DNA from: an uncultured Granulosicoccaceae bacterium
Lineage (GTDB): Bacteria > Pseudomonadota > Gammaproteobacteria > Granulosicoccales > Granulosicoccaceae
Direction: 5' to 3'
DNA length: 44,405 bases
NCBI GenBank assembly: GCA_938041955.1
Contig: CALISD010000086.1
Location: 1 to 44,405 of the forward strand
The notes below the pieces were generated by a model that made no database searches, had not been told where the DNA came from, and saw only the letters and a program-made list of their open reading frames with translations. This document shows positions 34,965-44,107 of this stretch, one piece after another; position 1 is the stretch's first letter; every line of letters starts with the position of its first letter. Position numbers and translations under genes: made by a program.

Positions 34965-35489
34965 GTGACATCCGAAAACGACAATAAGCCTGGCATGACT
35001 TCCAGTCAGCCGTACCTGATCCGCGCAATTTATGAGTGGATTGTGGACAACAATCTCACTCCGTATCTAATGGTGGATGCGACAAAGCGCGGGACAGTTG
35101 TGCCGGAGGACTATCTGGATGAGCAGGGCCGGATTATTCTGAACATCAGTCCGAATGCTACCAGCGGGTTGTTGATGACTAACGAAGAAGTGACTTTCAG
35201 TGCTCGGTTCAGTGGTCAATCGATGAGCATTGTGGTGCCGACTTTTAGCGTTCGGGCAATCTACGCACGCGAAAATGGCCAGGGAATGATCTTCGACGAA
35301 AGCAAGGAACCGACTGGCGTGAAAGAGGCATCACGAAAAGTTTCGCTTGAAGCGGTTTCCGGTGGTGAGGCTGTTGATTCGAAACCTTCAGAAGTTGCCG
35401 GTAGTGGTGGGTCAAAAGACAAAAAGCCGGGCAATGAGCCAGGTGGGAAAAAGGGTAAGAAAGGCCCGCACCTTAAGGTCATAAAATAG
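34965..35489 (+). CDS. sspB: SspB, ClpXP adaptor for ssrA-tagged proteins
   Basis: SspB delivers tmRNA-tagged proteins to the ClpXP protease. The substrate-binding domain (about 15-115) begins SSQPYLIRAIYEWIVDNNLTPYLMVDA and includes NEEVTFSARFSGQSM. A flexible Gly/Lys/Glu-rich linker leads to the last residues GPHLKVIK, matching the ClpX-binding tail (RPSLRVVK in E. coli). The start GTG 34965 is close to the sspA stop; ATG 34995 is an alternative that would keep the whole conserved domain. Confidence 0.94.
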   Translation: MTSENDNKPGMTSSQPYLIRAIYEWIVDNNLTPYLMVDATKRGTVVPEDYLDEQGRIILNISPNATSGLLMTNEEVTFSARFSGQSMSIVVPTFSVRAIYARENGQGMIFDESKEPTGVKEASRKVSLEAVSGGEAVDSKPSEVAGSGGSKDKKPGNEPGGKKGKKGPHLKVIK

Positions 35490-35498
35490 CTGATCTTA

Positions 35499-35516
35499 GC
35501 CGAAGTCTACTTCGGC
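35499..35516. terminator. bidirectional stem-loop between sspB and yraN
   Basis: GCCGAAG (35499-35505) and CTTCGGC (35510-35516) pair perfectly around TCTA in the short gap between the convergent genes sspB and yraN. The T-run is weak on both strands. Confidence 0.5.
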
Positions 35517-35539
35517 CTTCAGTGAGTTCAATCCAACAC

Positions 35540-35890
35540 TTACAGACTGTTATCGAAAGCGCTCTTAATCCATTGCGTTTCATTTTCACCAAGTGCGACT
35601 ACGTCAAAGCGGCATGGTAGCTCTGTCTTGTTGTTTTTTTGTAGAAACTGCAATGCCGTGAGTGCGATCTTGCGTTGTTTGGCGGGTGTGACACTCATTG
35701 ATGCGCCACCAAAATTTTTATTGCGTCGATAGCGTACTTCTATAAATACCAACACACCACCATCTTTCATGATGAGATCGATCTCGCCGTAGCGCGAATG
35801 GTAGTTGCTGGCTACCAGTTCAAGCCCATTCGATACTAAGTACTCGCAGGCGATCTTTTCGTTTAAATTGCCGCGTTCTATTGTCTTCAT
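35540..35890 (-). CDS. yraN: YraN/UPF0102 family protein, nuclease-like fold
   Basis: This is a 116-residue protein of the UPF0102 family, whose fold resembles Holliday-junction resolvases and other PD-(D/E)XK nucleases. The conserved motifs are Glu in RGNLNEKIACEYL, SRYGEIDLIMKDG (Glu-Ile-Asp) and VFIEVRYRR (Glu-x-Arg/Lys). The biochemical role is not established. It is downstream of lpoA on the same strand after 52 bases, a very conserved pairing. Confidence 0.93.
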   Translation of the reverse strand: MKTIERGNLNEKIACEYLVSNGLELVASNYHSRYGEIDLIMKDGGVLVFIEVRYRRNKNFGGASMSVTPAKQRKIALTALQFLQKNNKTELPCRFDVVALGENETQWIKSAFDNSL

Positions 35891-35942
35891 TTACCTGCCA
35901 CCTTAAGTGAACCACCAGGTTGTATGTTTGCCTCCTGGGAAA

Positions 35943-37871
35943 CTATAGCTCACCCTGTAATGAGGGTAGTGCGGTCTCTACTGGCAGTGTTCCGGAAATT
36001 TTTATCGGTACGCCTTCTTGAAATTCTGCCCATTCAAGCCGGCGCCGTATGCGATTGCCTTCTGCCAAAGATAGTGCACCTGTTTTTCCGTCCAGTGACA
36101 GCGTTGGGTCAAGTCTCATGTTTTCTAATTGCTCATGCAGTTGATAGGCATCCACACCGAGAGCAATGAGTTTTTGAATGCTGTCCTGGTGAGTTTGATT
36201 GATCGTCCGGTACAGCGATGAGCCGCTGTTGGCGTCTGTCAGAGTCCACGGAATATCGTTGTACCTGATGCCTGTTAGATCTCCGTCTCTGTCCGAATCG
36301 GCGTCACCATTAAATACCTGTGAGGTGCTTATCAGTGGAACTTTTCCCGCGTGTTGAAATTTCAATTGTGGTCGTAGCAACAACGCCTGTTCTGAGTCCA
36401 CTGCCATAAAAATCACATCGATATCGCCTCGTATTGCAGGTTCGAATTCGATTGTTGCATCAAATAATTTTTCAAGGCGACGCTTGCGTGAGTAGCTTGA
36501 ATTAATTGCAAGGATTTTGGTGAGCTGTTGGGAGTAGTCGTAGGAATCTGCAGCAATTACGTCTGACGCCAACACTTCGCCTCCGGCGCTGGTGAAGCGC
36601 TGTTCAAAAGCACTTGCGAGTCGTTGGCTTATCGGGCTATCCGATGCAATTACGACGGCCTTGCGATAGCTTTGCTTTAGTGCGTAATTCGCCCCGTCAC
36701 GCGCTTCATCTTCTGGAAGTAACCCGAATTGAAACAGGTTTGCATGGCCTGGCATGCCGTCGCCCACGTAGTTTAAGGACAGTGTCGGTACGTTAATGCG
36801 ATTGCCTGCAGTGAGGTTTATTACGGCTGTTTTATCTAGTGGTCCCACCACCAGTGATGCGCCTTCCGCTGTGGCTCGCTCGTATTGTTGAATGGCGGTG
36901 CGTGTGTCACTCGCTGTGTCGTACAGTTTAATGTTAGTGCTGCCTCCCGCGTTAAAGCGGGCTGCAATAAAGCCGGTTTTAATAGCATCCCCGATTTCAC
37001 TGAATTGTCCTGTAAGTGGCAATAGCAGCGCGACCTGGTCCGTCACTATGGAGGGCGTTAACTGGTCCAGCGGCTGTGCACCTGCAAGACTGATATTGGC
37101 AGCCGGATGGTTTGGGTAGCGTGCTCGCCAGGCATCATTGCGCTGTGCGTAGAGCTCTGGCGCCATGCTGGCCTGGCGTCTCGATAGTGCTGAGTATTCC
37201 AGCCAGCCTCGATAAATTGAGCCGCCGGGAGTTCGAGCCATGGTTCTTAGTGTTTCCATGTCGAGTGTTGCGAGCATTGAGGCAATTTTTGTACGATTTA
37301 ATTCGATAGACTGTGCAACAGTCAGATTACCTTCCAGGAGTATTCTGGCTTTTAACGCTAAATCTGGCTTGTTCACTTGCTGGTATGCGCGTGATTGAAG
37401 TTCTAATGATCTGATCGTCAGGATTCGGTCGGTTAAAGACCGTATTGGTGGCAGCTGCCTGATAGATTCTTCATAACTGCCTTGTGCCAGTGAGTTGTAG
37501 GCGGTGAGTATTTGCAGACGCGATTGCATTTCCGGTGTATTGAGTGTTGCTGGCAACGACGCAAATAATCTCATTCCATCATTGTACAATTCGCTGTCGA
37601 AATAGAGCTCAGTCGCTGTCAGTTGATATTCTTGCTTGCGCACGGGGTCAGTTGCGCTATTGGCCAGTTGCGCATAAACATGAGCTGCTTGAGCTGTGTC
37701 GCCTTCAGCCAGGAGGCGGCTGGCCAATTGCGGCGAAGGCACCAGTGTTCTCTGGTTAGTTGCGCTGCCAGGCTTCAGGTTGAAGCCGCATGCTGCCATA
37801 GACATACCAAGGCACGTAAGCAAAATGACTTTGGCGAGAGATCGGCAATGATGGGTAATCTGGTCAGTCAT
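35943..37871 (-). CDS. lpoA: LpoA, outer-membrane lipoprotein activator of PBP1A
   Basis: LpoA reaches from the outer membrane to stimulate the peptidoglycan synthase PBP1A. The start at 37871 gives a lipoprotein signal with lipobox MAAC (before GFNLKP) and AGGAG about 13 bases upstream. The N-terminal part (to about residue 250) is helical and TPR-like; the C-terminal part (about 275-640) has a periplasmic-binding-protein fold, with VALLLPLTGQFSEIGDAIKTGF at its start. Total length is 642 residues. An in-frame start at 37988 would add 39 residues and nearly touch the divergent rsmI start. Confidence 0.92.
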   Translation of the reverse strand: MTDQITHHCRSLAKVILLTCLGMSMAACGFNLKPGSATNQRTLVPSPQLASRLLAEGDTAQAAHVYAQLANSATDPVRKQEYQLTATELYFDSELYNDGMRLFASLPATLNTPEMQSRLQILTAYNSLAQGSYEESIRQLPPIRSLTDRILTIRSLELQSRAYQQVNKPDLALKARILLEGNLTVAQSIELNRTKIASMLATLDMETLRTMARTPGGSIYRGWLEYSALSRRQASMAPELYAQRNDAWRARYPNHPAANISLAGAQPLDQLTPSIVTDQVALLLPLTGQFSEIGDAIKTGFIAARFNAGGSTNIKLYDTASDTRTAIQQYERATAEGASLVVGPLDKTAVINLTAGNRINVPTLSLNYVGDGMPGHANLFQFGLLPEDEARDGANYALKQSYRKAVVIASDSPISQRLASAFEQRFTSAGGEVLASDVIAADSYDYSQQLTKILAINSSYSRKRRLEKLFDATIEFEPAIRGDIDVIFMAVDSEQALLLRPQLKFQHAGKVPLISTSQVFNGDADSDRDGDLTGIRYNDIPWTLTDANSGSSLYRTINQTHQDSIQKLIALGVDAYQLHEQLENMRLDPTLSLDGKTGALSLAEGNRIRRRLEWAEFQEGVPIKISGTLPVETALPSLQGEL

Positions 37872-38002
37872 TGGCACTGGTAATACTCCTGCGAAACAGG
37901 CCTGATCTGCATAGCCTGATTGAGTCTGTTGTTTGACCTGCCGAATAGGCTGGCGACGAGTGGCTGACCACTCATTCGGATCGTTCATTGGAACATTGTA
38001 CT

Positions 38003-38869
38003 ATGTCTTTAAGAAAAGGCGTTTTTCACGTAATCGCAACACCGATTGGCAATTTGTCAGATATCACGCTGCGGGCAAAGGAGGCAATGAGTGAGGTGGA
38101 CATACTGTATGCTGAGGACACCCGCCATACTTCGCGGTTGTGCGCCCATCTTGGTATCAAGCCTAAATTGCGCTCTCTGCATGACCACAATGAAGAGGGC
38201 CGGATTGCCGAGGTGACCGAGCATCTGCGCTCTGGTTTATCCGTCGGTCTGGTGTCGGATGCAGGAACCCCGTTAATAAGCGATCCGGGATACCGCATTG
38301 TAGCGGCTTGTCTGGAGGCTGGGCTGCCGGTGAGTCCGGTGCCCGGGGTATCTGCGTTGACAGCAGCCTTATCGGTTTGTGGACTGCCCACCGACAGCTT
38401 CCTGTTTAAGGGCTTTTTATCGTCAAAATCCGGCGCGCGCCAAAAAGCCCTATCGGAACTAAAGGCTGAGCGTGCGACCCTGGTGTTTTATGAGTCTAAA
38501 CATCGCATTGTCGATTCACTTGCTGACATTCAGGCGACTTTAGGTGATAGGAAGGTTTGCGTTGCCCGTGAACTGACCAAGGCGTTTGAAACTGTTTTGC
38601 AAGGGCCGCTGTCTGAGATCCGGCAGCTCATTATCGACAATGTCGATTGGCAAAAGGGTGAGTTTGTGGTGGTGGTTTCGGGTGCTGTTGAAGTGGCCGG
38701 CGAGCTTACTGCTGAGGTTCAAAATTTATTGCTTGAGTTATCGAACGATTTGGCACCACGTCGAGCGGCACACATCGTGGCCAACCACAGTGGTGTGCCA
38801 AAGAAGGTCCTTTACAACTGGCTGTTAGAGCAAAAAGATGGCAAATGTGGCTCCGCATCGAGTAGTTAA
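38003..38869 (+). CDS. rsmI: RsmI, 16S rRNA 2'-O-ribose C1402 methyltransferase
   Basis: RsmI methylates the ribose of C1402 in 16S rRNA with S-adenosylmethionine. Motifs are VIATPIGNLSDITLRA at the start, YAEDTRHTSRLCAHL, GLVSDAGTPLISDPGY and PVPGVSALTAAL, the tetrapyrrole-methylase-like fold. The ATG at 38003 gives 288 residues; the TTG at 37988 is less likely. It is divergent from lpoA, the usual layout, with rnpB further downstream as in related genomes but here separated by three extra genes. Confidence 0.95.
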   Translation: MSLRKGVFHVIATPIGNLSDITLRAKEAMSEVDILYAEDTRHTSRLCAHLGIKPKLRSLHDHNEEGRIAEVTEHLRSGLSVGLVSDAGTPLISDPGYRIVAACLEAGLPVSPVPGVSALTAALSVCGLPTDSFLFKGFLSSKSGARQKALSELKAERATLVFYESKHRIVDSLADIQATLGDRKVCVARELTKAFETVLQGPLSEIRQLIIDNVDWQKGEFVVVVSGAVEVAGELTAEVQNLLLELSNDLAPRRAAHIVANHSGVPKKVLYNWLLEQKDGKCGSASSS

Positions 38870-38978
38870 TTGGATAAATTATTGAAATAAATGACGTTCT
38901 GACTGTTTTGCGACCTTTTTAGAAGCAGTAGGCAATTTGTTGCTTGACTAAGTTGTCAGATGAGAAAAAAATCCCATT

Positions 38979-39830
38979 ATGGTCTCTGAACACAAAACTG
39001 TATTTGCCAAAGCGATTGTGAAAATCCTTCGGCCATTAATCCGCGTGCTGATTCGCAATGAGTTTACTCACGCGGAGTTAACAGAGCTGGTTCGACGCAC
39101 CTATGTAGAGGTGGCCTATGATGCGTATCAGATCCCCGGACAGGAAATTACATTTTCGCGTGTGGCAGTGTTAACTGGCCTGAGTCGCAAAGAGGTGGTT
39201 CGGCTCAAAGGCATACTCGACGATGAGGAGGTGTTGGTAAAGCAGACTCCCAACCGTGCTCAGCGTGTGGTACACGGCTGGCTGGGTGACGCGGAGTTTC
39301 TGGATAAAAAAAAGCAGCCTAAAGAACTGGCCGTCAAAGGCAAAAAGGGCAGCTTCCAATCTCTGGTGCAGCGTTACAGTGGTGATATTACTTACGGTGC
39401 CGTGCTGGACGAACTCAATCTGATTGGAGTGACAGAGCTTACAGAGGACAACACTGTCAGGTTGATCAATAAAGCCTACATTCCTTACAAGGACGAACTG
39501 GAGAAAGTGCGGATTATGTCCGTTTGTGTGGCCGATTTGTTCGACACAGCGGTGTACAATATTGAGCAAGACCAAGGCGATCCGCATTTTCAGCGCCAGA
39601 TGGTGTACAGCGGTATTGAAGATTCTTTGGCGGCTAAATTCAAAGAATTATCTGGTGAGAAAGCGTCGGAATTATTCGACACATTGAGCAAATATTTATC
39701 TTCAGGGAGGGAGAAAAGTAGCTCGAAAAAGCGTGCGCAAGGCAAGCGTGTTGGTTTGGGAATTTATTATTTTGAAGGTCCTCATGATTCAAGCGAGAGC
39801 AAAGACCAAAACAACCCCAAGGTTAAGTAA
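38979..39830 (+). CDS. DUF6502-family protein
   Basis: The 283-residue protein starts with ILRPLIRVLIRNEFTHAELTELVRRTYVEVA and then VAVLTGLSRKEVVRLKGIL, the pattern I associate with the DUF6502 family. The second block looks like a helix-turn-helix, so DNA binding or regulation is possible. The C-terminal part is helical with a Lys/Ser-rich tail ending in a Gly-rich strand. No signal peptide is seen, so it should be cytoplasmic. Its last 47 bases overlap the start of the lipoprotein gene, so the two are probably co-expressed. Function is unknown and the family assignment is from memory. Confidence 0.7.
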   Translation: MVSEHKTVFAKAIVKILRPLIRVLIRNEFTHAELTELVRRTYVEVAYDAYQIPGQEITFSRVAVLTGLSRKEVVRLKGILDDEEVLVKQTPNRAQRVVHGWLGDAEFLDKKKQPKELAVKGKKGSFQSLVQRYSGDITYGAVLDELNLIGVTELTEDNTVRLINKAYIPYKDELEKVRIMSVCVADLFDTAVYNIEQDQGDPHFQRQMVYSGIEDSLAAKFKELSGEKASELFDTLSKYLSSGREKSSSKKRAQGKRVGLGIYYFEGPHDSSESKDQNNPKVK

Positions 39831-42174
39831 AGCCATTGGCGCGCATTCGTTAGTCAGATCGTGCCTATTGGTTTTCTGTTGTCTGGGATTGTTCGGCTGT
39901 GGCAGCGGCCCGGATGAAGAGGGTGGACTGATTGGCACCGGTATCATCATTGGTACAGTCAGTGAAAACAAAGTGCTTGCCAGTGAAAGTGTTGAAGTCA
40001 AAGCCAGTTCGGGCGAAAAGTATTCTATAACGCTGACACGTAGTCGCCGATTTGAACGCGAATTGGCTGAAGGTGATGCGCCTTGGCTATTGCGCACCAA
40101 TTTAGGCAATGGTGAATACCACTATGCTATCGCTTATGACCGCACTCGTACCAATATCCATAGTTACTCTGATGTCGTATTGCGCAGCTGGTTTGCAGCA
40201 AACAGGAGAGATATTACTACTGAGTTTAATAACGCAGATTCACTTTTTAATTTACCAACAAAAGCCGAATTTAACGAGGCATCGGAGCGAATACTGTCTG
40301 TTGTTGAGCTTGCACTGCAAGATTACGGCGTCACGGGTCCGCAGCTCTTCTCCGCGTCGTTTGAAGCCAACGATACCGGTATTGATGAGTATTTAGACAA
40401 GAACCCGATTATCATTAATGATCAAAAAATTAAGGTGGTACTGACTGATCCTGTAAGTGAGTTTCAAAGCAATACAGATCTTTCGTTAACTGCATCTGGT
40501 TCGGTACTCGATACCTCGTCGCCAACGGTTGTCAGAGATGTCAGAGCACTCGGTAGTGGTCTTACTGAAATGGTTGTTCTGTGGAATCCTGCTGAAGACA
40601 ACGTCGGTGTTCGTGGTTATCAAGTATTACGTGACGGAGTTCTGGTCACTACCACGCCGTATCCGGTGTACACCGATACAGGTTTACAGCCTGGCGGTAC
40701 CTACAGTTATGAAGTGATAGCGCTTGACGGATCTGGCAATCTGGCACCTGTGTCTATACCGGGTGTTGGTCAAACCTTGTCTGATGTTGACACTCAGGCA
40801 CCGCCAACCCCCACGCTGTTAGCACAACTGGAGGGGTCTTCTGTTCGAGTCGTATTGCGATGGAGCCAATCAGAGATCCAGGACGTTGTCTCCTTTAACG
40901 TGTATCGCGGCCAACCCGGTGAAACGGTTGAGTTGTTGATAAGGACAACCAGTACAGATGTTACTGATCCATCTGTGACCGGCGGCACCACCTATTGTTA
41001 TCGAGTGCAGGCAGTAGACGGCAGTGGCAATGTATCTGGTCTTAGTGAACAGTTATGTCTGTCTACTGATGGTTCGGTAGTCGCACCGGGCGGTGGTGAT
41101 GATTCCATGACAGCTGGTTTGAATATCCCTAATCTCAATGCGGTGAGTTGTGACGCCACAATAAGCAACTCACTAATCGTAAGTGATTTAACGTTGACTG
41201 AGTCTTGCTATAGAGTCACTTCAGACATTACCGTTGGGCAGTTTGCAGATCTTGTCATACCCGCCGGTACGATCCTGAAGTTTGCTCAGGGTGTTGGTAT
41301 CACCGTGTCAGAAACCGGATCACTGTCAGCCAACGGTACGAAGCAAAACCCGGTGATTTTTACTGGTCAGGAGGATGTTGCCGGGTACTGGCGTGGTATT
41401 GAATATAACCGCACGTACAGCACCGATAATCGGATCGTCAACAGTGTCATCGAGTATGCCGGTGGAGCGGGGCAGGATGTGGCATTGTTAGTCACGTCGT
41501 CAGTCGGTGAGCGATCCAGATTGCGCGTTGACGGGTCGTTGATCCGGTTCAATAAGGGTTCCGGCTTTAGCATTGCTGGTCTTGGCACTACCATTGATTC
41601 CTTCGCAGGCAATGTGGTGACAGAAAATGATCGGATCGCAAGTATTGGTATGCTGGTTCTTGCGTCCGTCAGTTCGGATAACAACTTCAGTGGCAATGTC
41701 AGGCAGCTGATAGATGTGCCGCGATTAGGTGTTGATGTGCCTTTGTTGATTCCAGATTTAGGTGTGCCGCTGCGTTCGAATGGAATTCTCATGGAGCAGG
41801 CTGACGTGACAATTGAAGCTGGCGTAGAAATTCAGTTCCTATCCGATACGTTTTTGCAAATAGACGATGGTAATTTACTGGTTAAGGGATCGCCGGAGAG
41901 ACCAGTATTGCTGAGCGGTACAGAGAACTCACCCGGCTTCTGGGGCGGTGTGCACTTACGCAATTCTCCGGCCTCCAGTCTTGAAAATGTCACTATTGAA
42001 TACGCTGGTGCGCCTGTGTTGCAAGCCAATGCGAATTTAACTCTCGCTGATTCCGCGGCATCGTTAGTCAATGTGATCTTGCGCAATAGCTCTGCTTACG
42101 GCTATGTCCTTGATGGTAACTCCGAATTATTGCGATCTGATGGTGTACAACTTATAGACAACGCGTTGCAATAG
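39784..42174 (+). CDS. secreted lipoprotein with two fibronectin-III domains and beta-helix-like repeats
   Basis: ATG 39784 (GAAGG 5 bases upstream) gives 796 residues with a lipoprotein signal ending in LFGC at Cys39. Residues about 50-235 form an unknown domain. Two fibronectin-III domains follow (about 246-333 and 338-428), with typical ITV-like strands, GYQVLRDG and SFNVYRG hairpins and repeated VALDGSGN/VDGSGNVS ends. From about 455 to 796 two related modules resemble right-handed beta-helices; PVIFTGQEDVAGYWRGI and PVLLSGTENSPGFWGGV are parallel positions in an internal duplication. This suggests a surface or periplasmic adhesion or carbohydrate-binding role, which is inference. The gene overlaps the DUF6502 gene. 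Confidence 0.72.
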   Translation: MIQARAKTKTTPRLSKAIGAHSLVRSCLLVFCCLGLFGCGSGPDEEGGLIGTGIIIGTVSENKVLASESVEVKASSGEKYSITLTRSRRFERELAEGDAPWLLRTNLGNGEYHYAIAYDRTRTNIHSYSDVVLRSWFAANRRDITTEFNNADSLFNLPTKAEFNEASERILSVVELALQDYGVTGPQLFSASFEANDTGIDEYLDKNPIIINDQKIKVVLTDPVSEFQSNTDLSLTASGSVLDTSSPTVVRDVRALGSGLTEMVVLWNPAEDNVGVRGYQVLRDGVLVTTTPYPVYTDTGLQPGGTYSYEVIALDGSGNLAPVSIPGVGQTLSDVDTQAPPTPTLLAQLEGSSVRVVLRWSQSEIQDVVSFNVYRGQPGETVELLIRTTSTDVTDPSVTGGTTYCYRVQAVDGSGNVSGLSEQLCLSTDGSVVAPGGGDDSMTAGLNIPNLNAVSCDATISNSLIVSDLTLTESCYRVTSDITVGQFADLVIPAGTILKFAQGVGITVSETGSLSANGTKQNPVIFTGQEDVAGYWRGIEYNRTYSTDNRIVNSVIEYAGGAGQDVALLVTSSVGERSRLRVDGSLIRFNKGSGFSIAGLGTTIDSFAGNVVTENDRIASIGMLVLASVSSDNNFSGNVRQLIDVPRLGVDVPLLIPDLGVPLRSNGILMEQADVTIEAGVEIQFLSDTFLQIDDGNLLVKGSPERPVLLSGTENSPGFWGGVHLRNSPASSLENVTIEYAGAPVLQANANLTLADSAASLVNVILRNSSAYGYVLDGNSELLRSDGVQLIDNALQ

Positions 42175-42194
42175 GGTGGAGTGAAACAAGACCT

Positions 42195-43778
42195 CTACCA
42201 GCTACTCGGGCTGGCAGCGATCCAATCGGCTTTCCACCCGCCCGGTATGGTCGCGTCGTTTAGCAAACACCCCGGTGCAAGCGTCGGGTACAGCTGTTCA
42301 TATGTTTGAACGTCAGTCCCCTGCACTCGACGATTGATATGCCTTGGTTGCAATTCCTCAAGATTATTTAATCCAGCGGCTGCAATGAGTTCTGAAAGAT
42401 GAATCACTGTTTCGTGATGAAAGTTGGCGACCCGTTGTCCTTTGTCGGTCACATCAAGCGCCAGGGCACGAGCAGGGTTTTGAGTGGCTATTCCGGTAGG
42501 GCAGTGATCCGTATTGCAGGTGCGTGATTGAATGCAGCCCAGTGCGAGCATCATGGCGCGGGCAGAGTTAACGGTATCGGCACCCAGTGCAATCACTCGC
42601 ATCAGATGAAAGGCGGAAAATATTTTTCCGGCCGCAATGATACGTACGCGGTCTCTTAGGCCACATCCAATCAGTGCATTGTTGACTGTTATTAATCCGT
42701 CTTTTAGAGGGGTTCCGACAGAGTTGGTCATTTCAGTGGGAGCGGCGCCGGTCCCGCCTTCGCTGCCATCTACGGTGACAAAATCCGGTGTGATTCCAGT
42801 TTCAATCATTGCTTTGCAAATCGACAAAAACTCATTGCGATTGCCAAGGCAAAGCTTGATTCCTGTTGGCTTGCCAGCTGAGAGATCTCGTAGCTTTTTA
42901 ACAAAATGCATCATCTCGGTCGGAGTATCGAATGCTGAGTGTGAGGGTGGCGATAAAACATCCTGCCCCATTGGCACGCCACGTATTTCTGCTATCTCCC
43001 GGGTGAGTTTGGCGGCGGGCAATATTCCACCATGGCCCGGCTTGGCACCCTGCGATAGTTTGATCTCAATCATTTTGACTTCACTGCGACCAGCGTTCTT
43101 AGTAAAAAGGTCTGGCTCAAAGTTTCCGTTTGAGTCACGGCAGCCAAAATAGCCTGTGCCAATCTGCCAAATCAAATCACCGCCGTATTCAAGGTGGTAG
43201 GGGCTAATGCTGCCCTCGCCGGTGTTGTGTGCGAAGCCACCAATTTTTGCACCTTTGTTTAAGGCTCTAATCGCATTGTTGCTTAACGAGCCAAAGCTCA
43301 TGGCCGAGATGTTAAGCGGTGATGCCATGTAAGGTTGTGAGCAATCGTCTCCACCGAATCGAATTCTATGATTGGCATCGCTGCTGTGTTTTGGCGCCAT
43401 TGAGTGGTTGACCCATTCATAGCCGTCGCGGTCGACATCGAAAATGGTGCCGAACGGTCTTGTATCGCGATCGCCTTTTGCACGTTGATAGACCAGCGAA
43501 CGAAACTCCCGGCTGATTGGCATGCCGTTGGTTTCTGATTCGACGAAGTACTGTTGAATTTCGGGTCTCACAGACTCAAGCAAATAGCGGAATCGCCCCA
43601 GAAACGGGTACAGCCTCCGAATCGCATGGCGCTTCTGAAGCATGTCGAGTGTACCCATAATAATGATTGGGATAAGGGCCACGAATGACCACAGCACGGG
43701 TCGCCAAAAAAGGCTGCACAGTAATACTGCTATTACTGAAACAATCGCAAATGCTACAAATTTCTGTCGCATAGTCAT
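42195..43778 (-). CDS. FMN-binding glutamate-synthase-like protein (GltB domain) with membrane anchor
   Basis: The protein is the FMN/3Fe-4S synthase domain of glutamate synthase without the glutaminase domain. Two N-terminal membrane segments (FVAFAIVSVIAVLLCSLF and LWSFVALIPIIIMGTLD) anchor it. Family blocks are MSFGSLSNNAIRALNKGA, the IGTGYFGCR segment, KMIEIKLSQGAKPGHGGILP, TVDGSEGGTGAAP and the cluster cysteines CIQSRTCNTDHCPTG. The 527-residue form is common in bacteria and its substrate is not known; it should not be taken for a complete GltB. It is convergent with the lipoprotein gene (20-base gap). Confidence 0.88.
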   Translation of the reverse strand: MTMRQKFVAFAIVSVIAVLLCSLFWRPVLWSFVALIPIIIMGTLDMLQKRHAIRRLYPFLGRFRYLLESVRPEIQQYFVESETNGMPISREFRSLVYQRAKGDRDTRPFGTIFDVDRDGYEWVNHSMAPKHSSDANHRIRFGGDDCSQPYMASPLNISAMSFGSLSNNAIRALNKGAKIGGFAHNTGEGSISPYHLEYGGDLIWQIGTGYFGCRDSNGNFEPDLFTKNAGRSEVKMIEIKLSQGAKPGHGGILPAAKLTREIAEIRGVPMGQDVLSPPSHSAFDTPTEMMHFVKKLRDLSAGKPTGIKLCLGNRNEFLSICKAMIETGITPDFVTVDGSEGGTGAAPTEMTNSVGTPLKDGLITVNNALIGCGLRDRVRIIAAGKIFSAFHLMRVIALGADTVNSARAMMLALGCIQSRTCNTDHCPTGIATQNPARALALDVTDKGQRVANFHHETVIHLSELIAAAGLNNLEELQPRHINRRVQGTDVQTYEQLYPTLAPGCLLNDATIPGGWKADWIAASPSSW

Positions 43779-44107
43779 GGTATGAAAGGTATCCGGTATG
43801 GTGTCCGAGGCCAGCGACAGGTTGTCGCAGGATTCAGGCAGATTTTATTTCGCGTTGAATGCTCTTAATTTCACTGGAAGCGAATTACGCACCGATCTTT
43901 AGATCCGTCTATTTTGTTTTATTGACTTAACGAGCTATCGACACTCATAAGGCAGGAATGTTCGGGTTGTCGTAACACTATTTTGAATTGTTTATGCGGC
44001 AACAAAAGTTACCTTGCGGGAATCTTCAAGTCCTTGTTCTTGAATACCATGAAAGAGCGCAACGATACTTGTAGTGGTTATAGAGCAAACACGAAAGGAT
44101 GCGCTGG
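43779..44107. other. gap before rnpB
   Basis: This stretch of about 330 bases separates the GltB-like gene from the RNase P RNA and should hold the promoters of both. I see no gene. A TATAGA at 44079-44084 is the nearest -10-like hexamer to rnpB but lacks a good -35 box, and its start point would be about 17 bases before the expected RNA 5' end. Confidence 0.3.
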
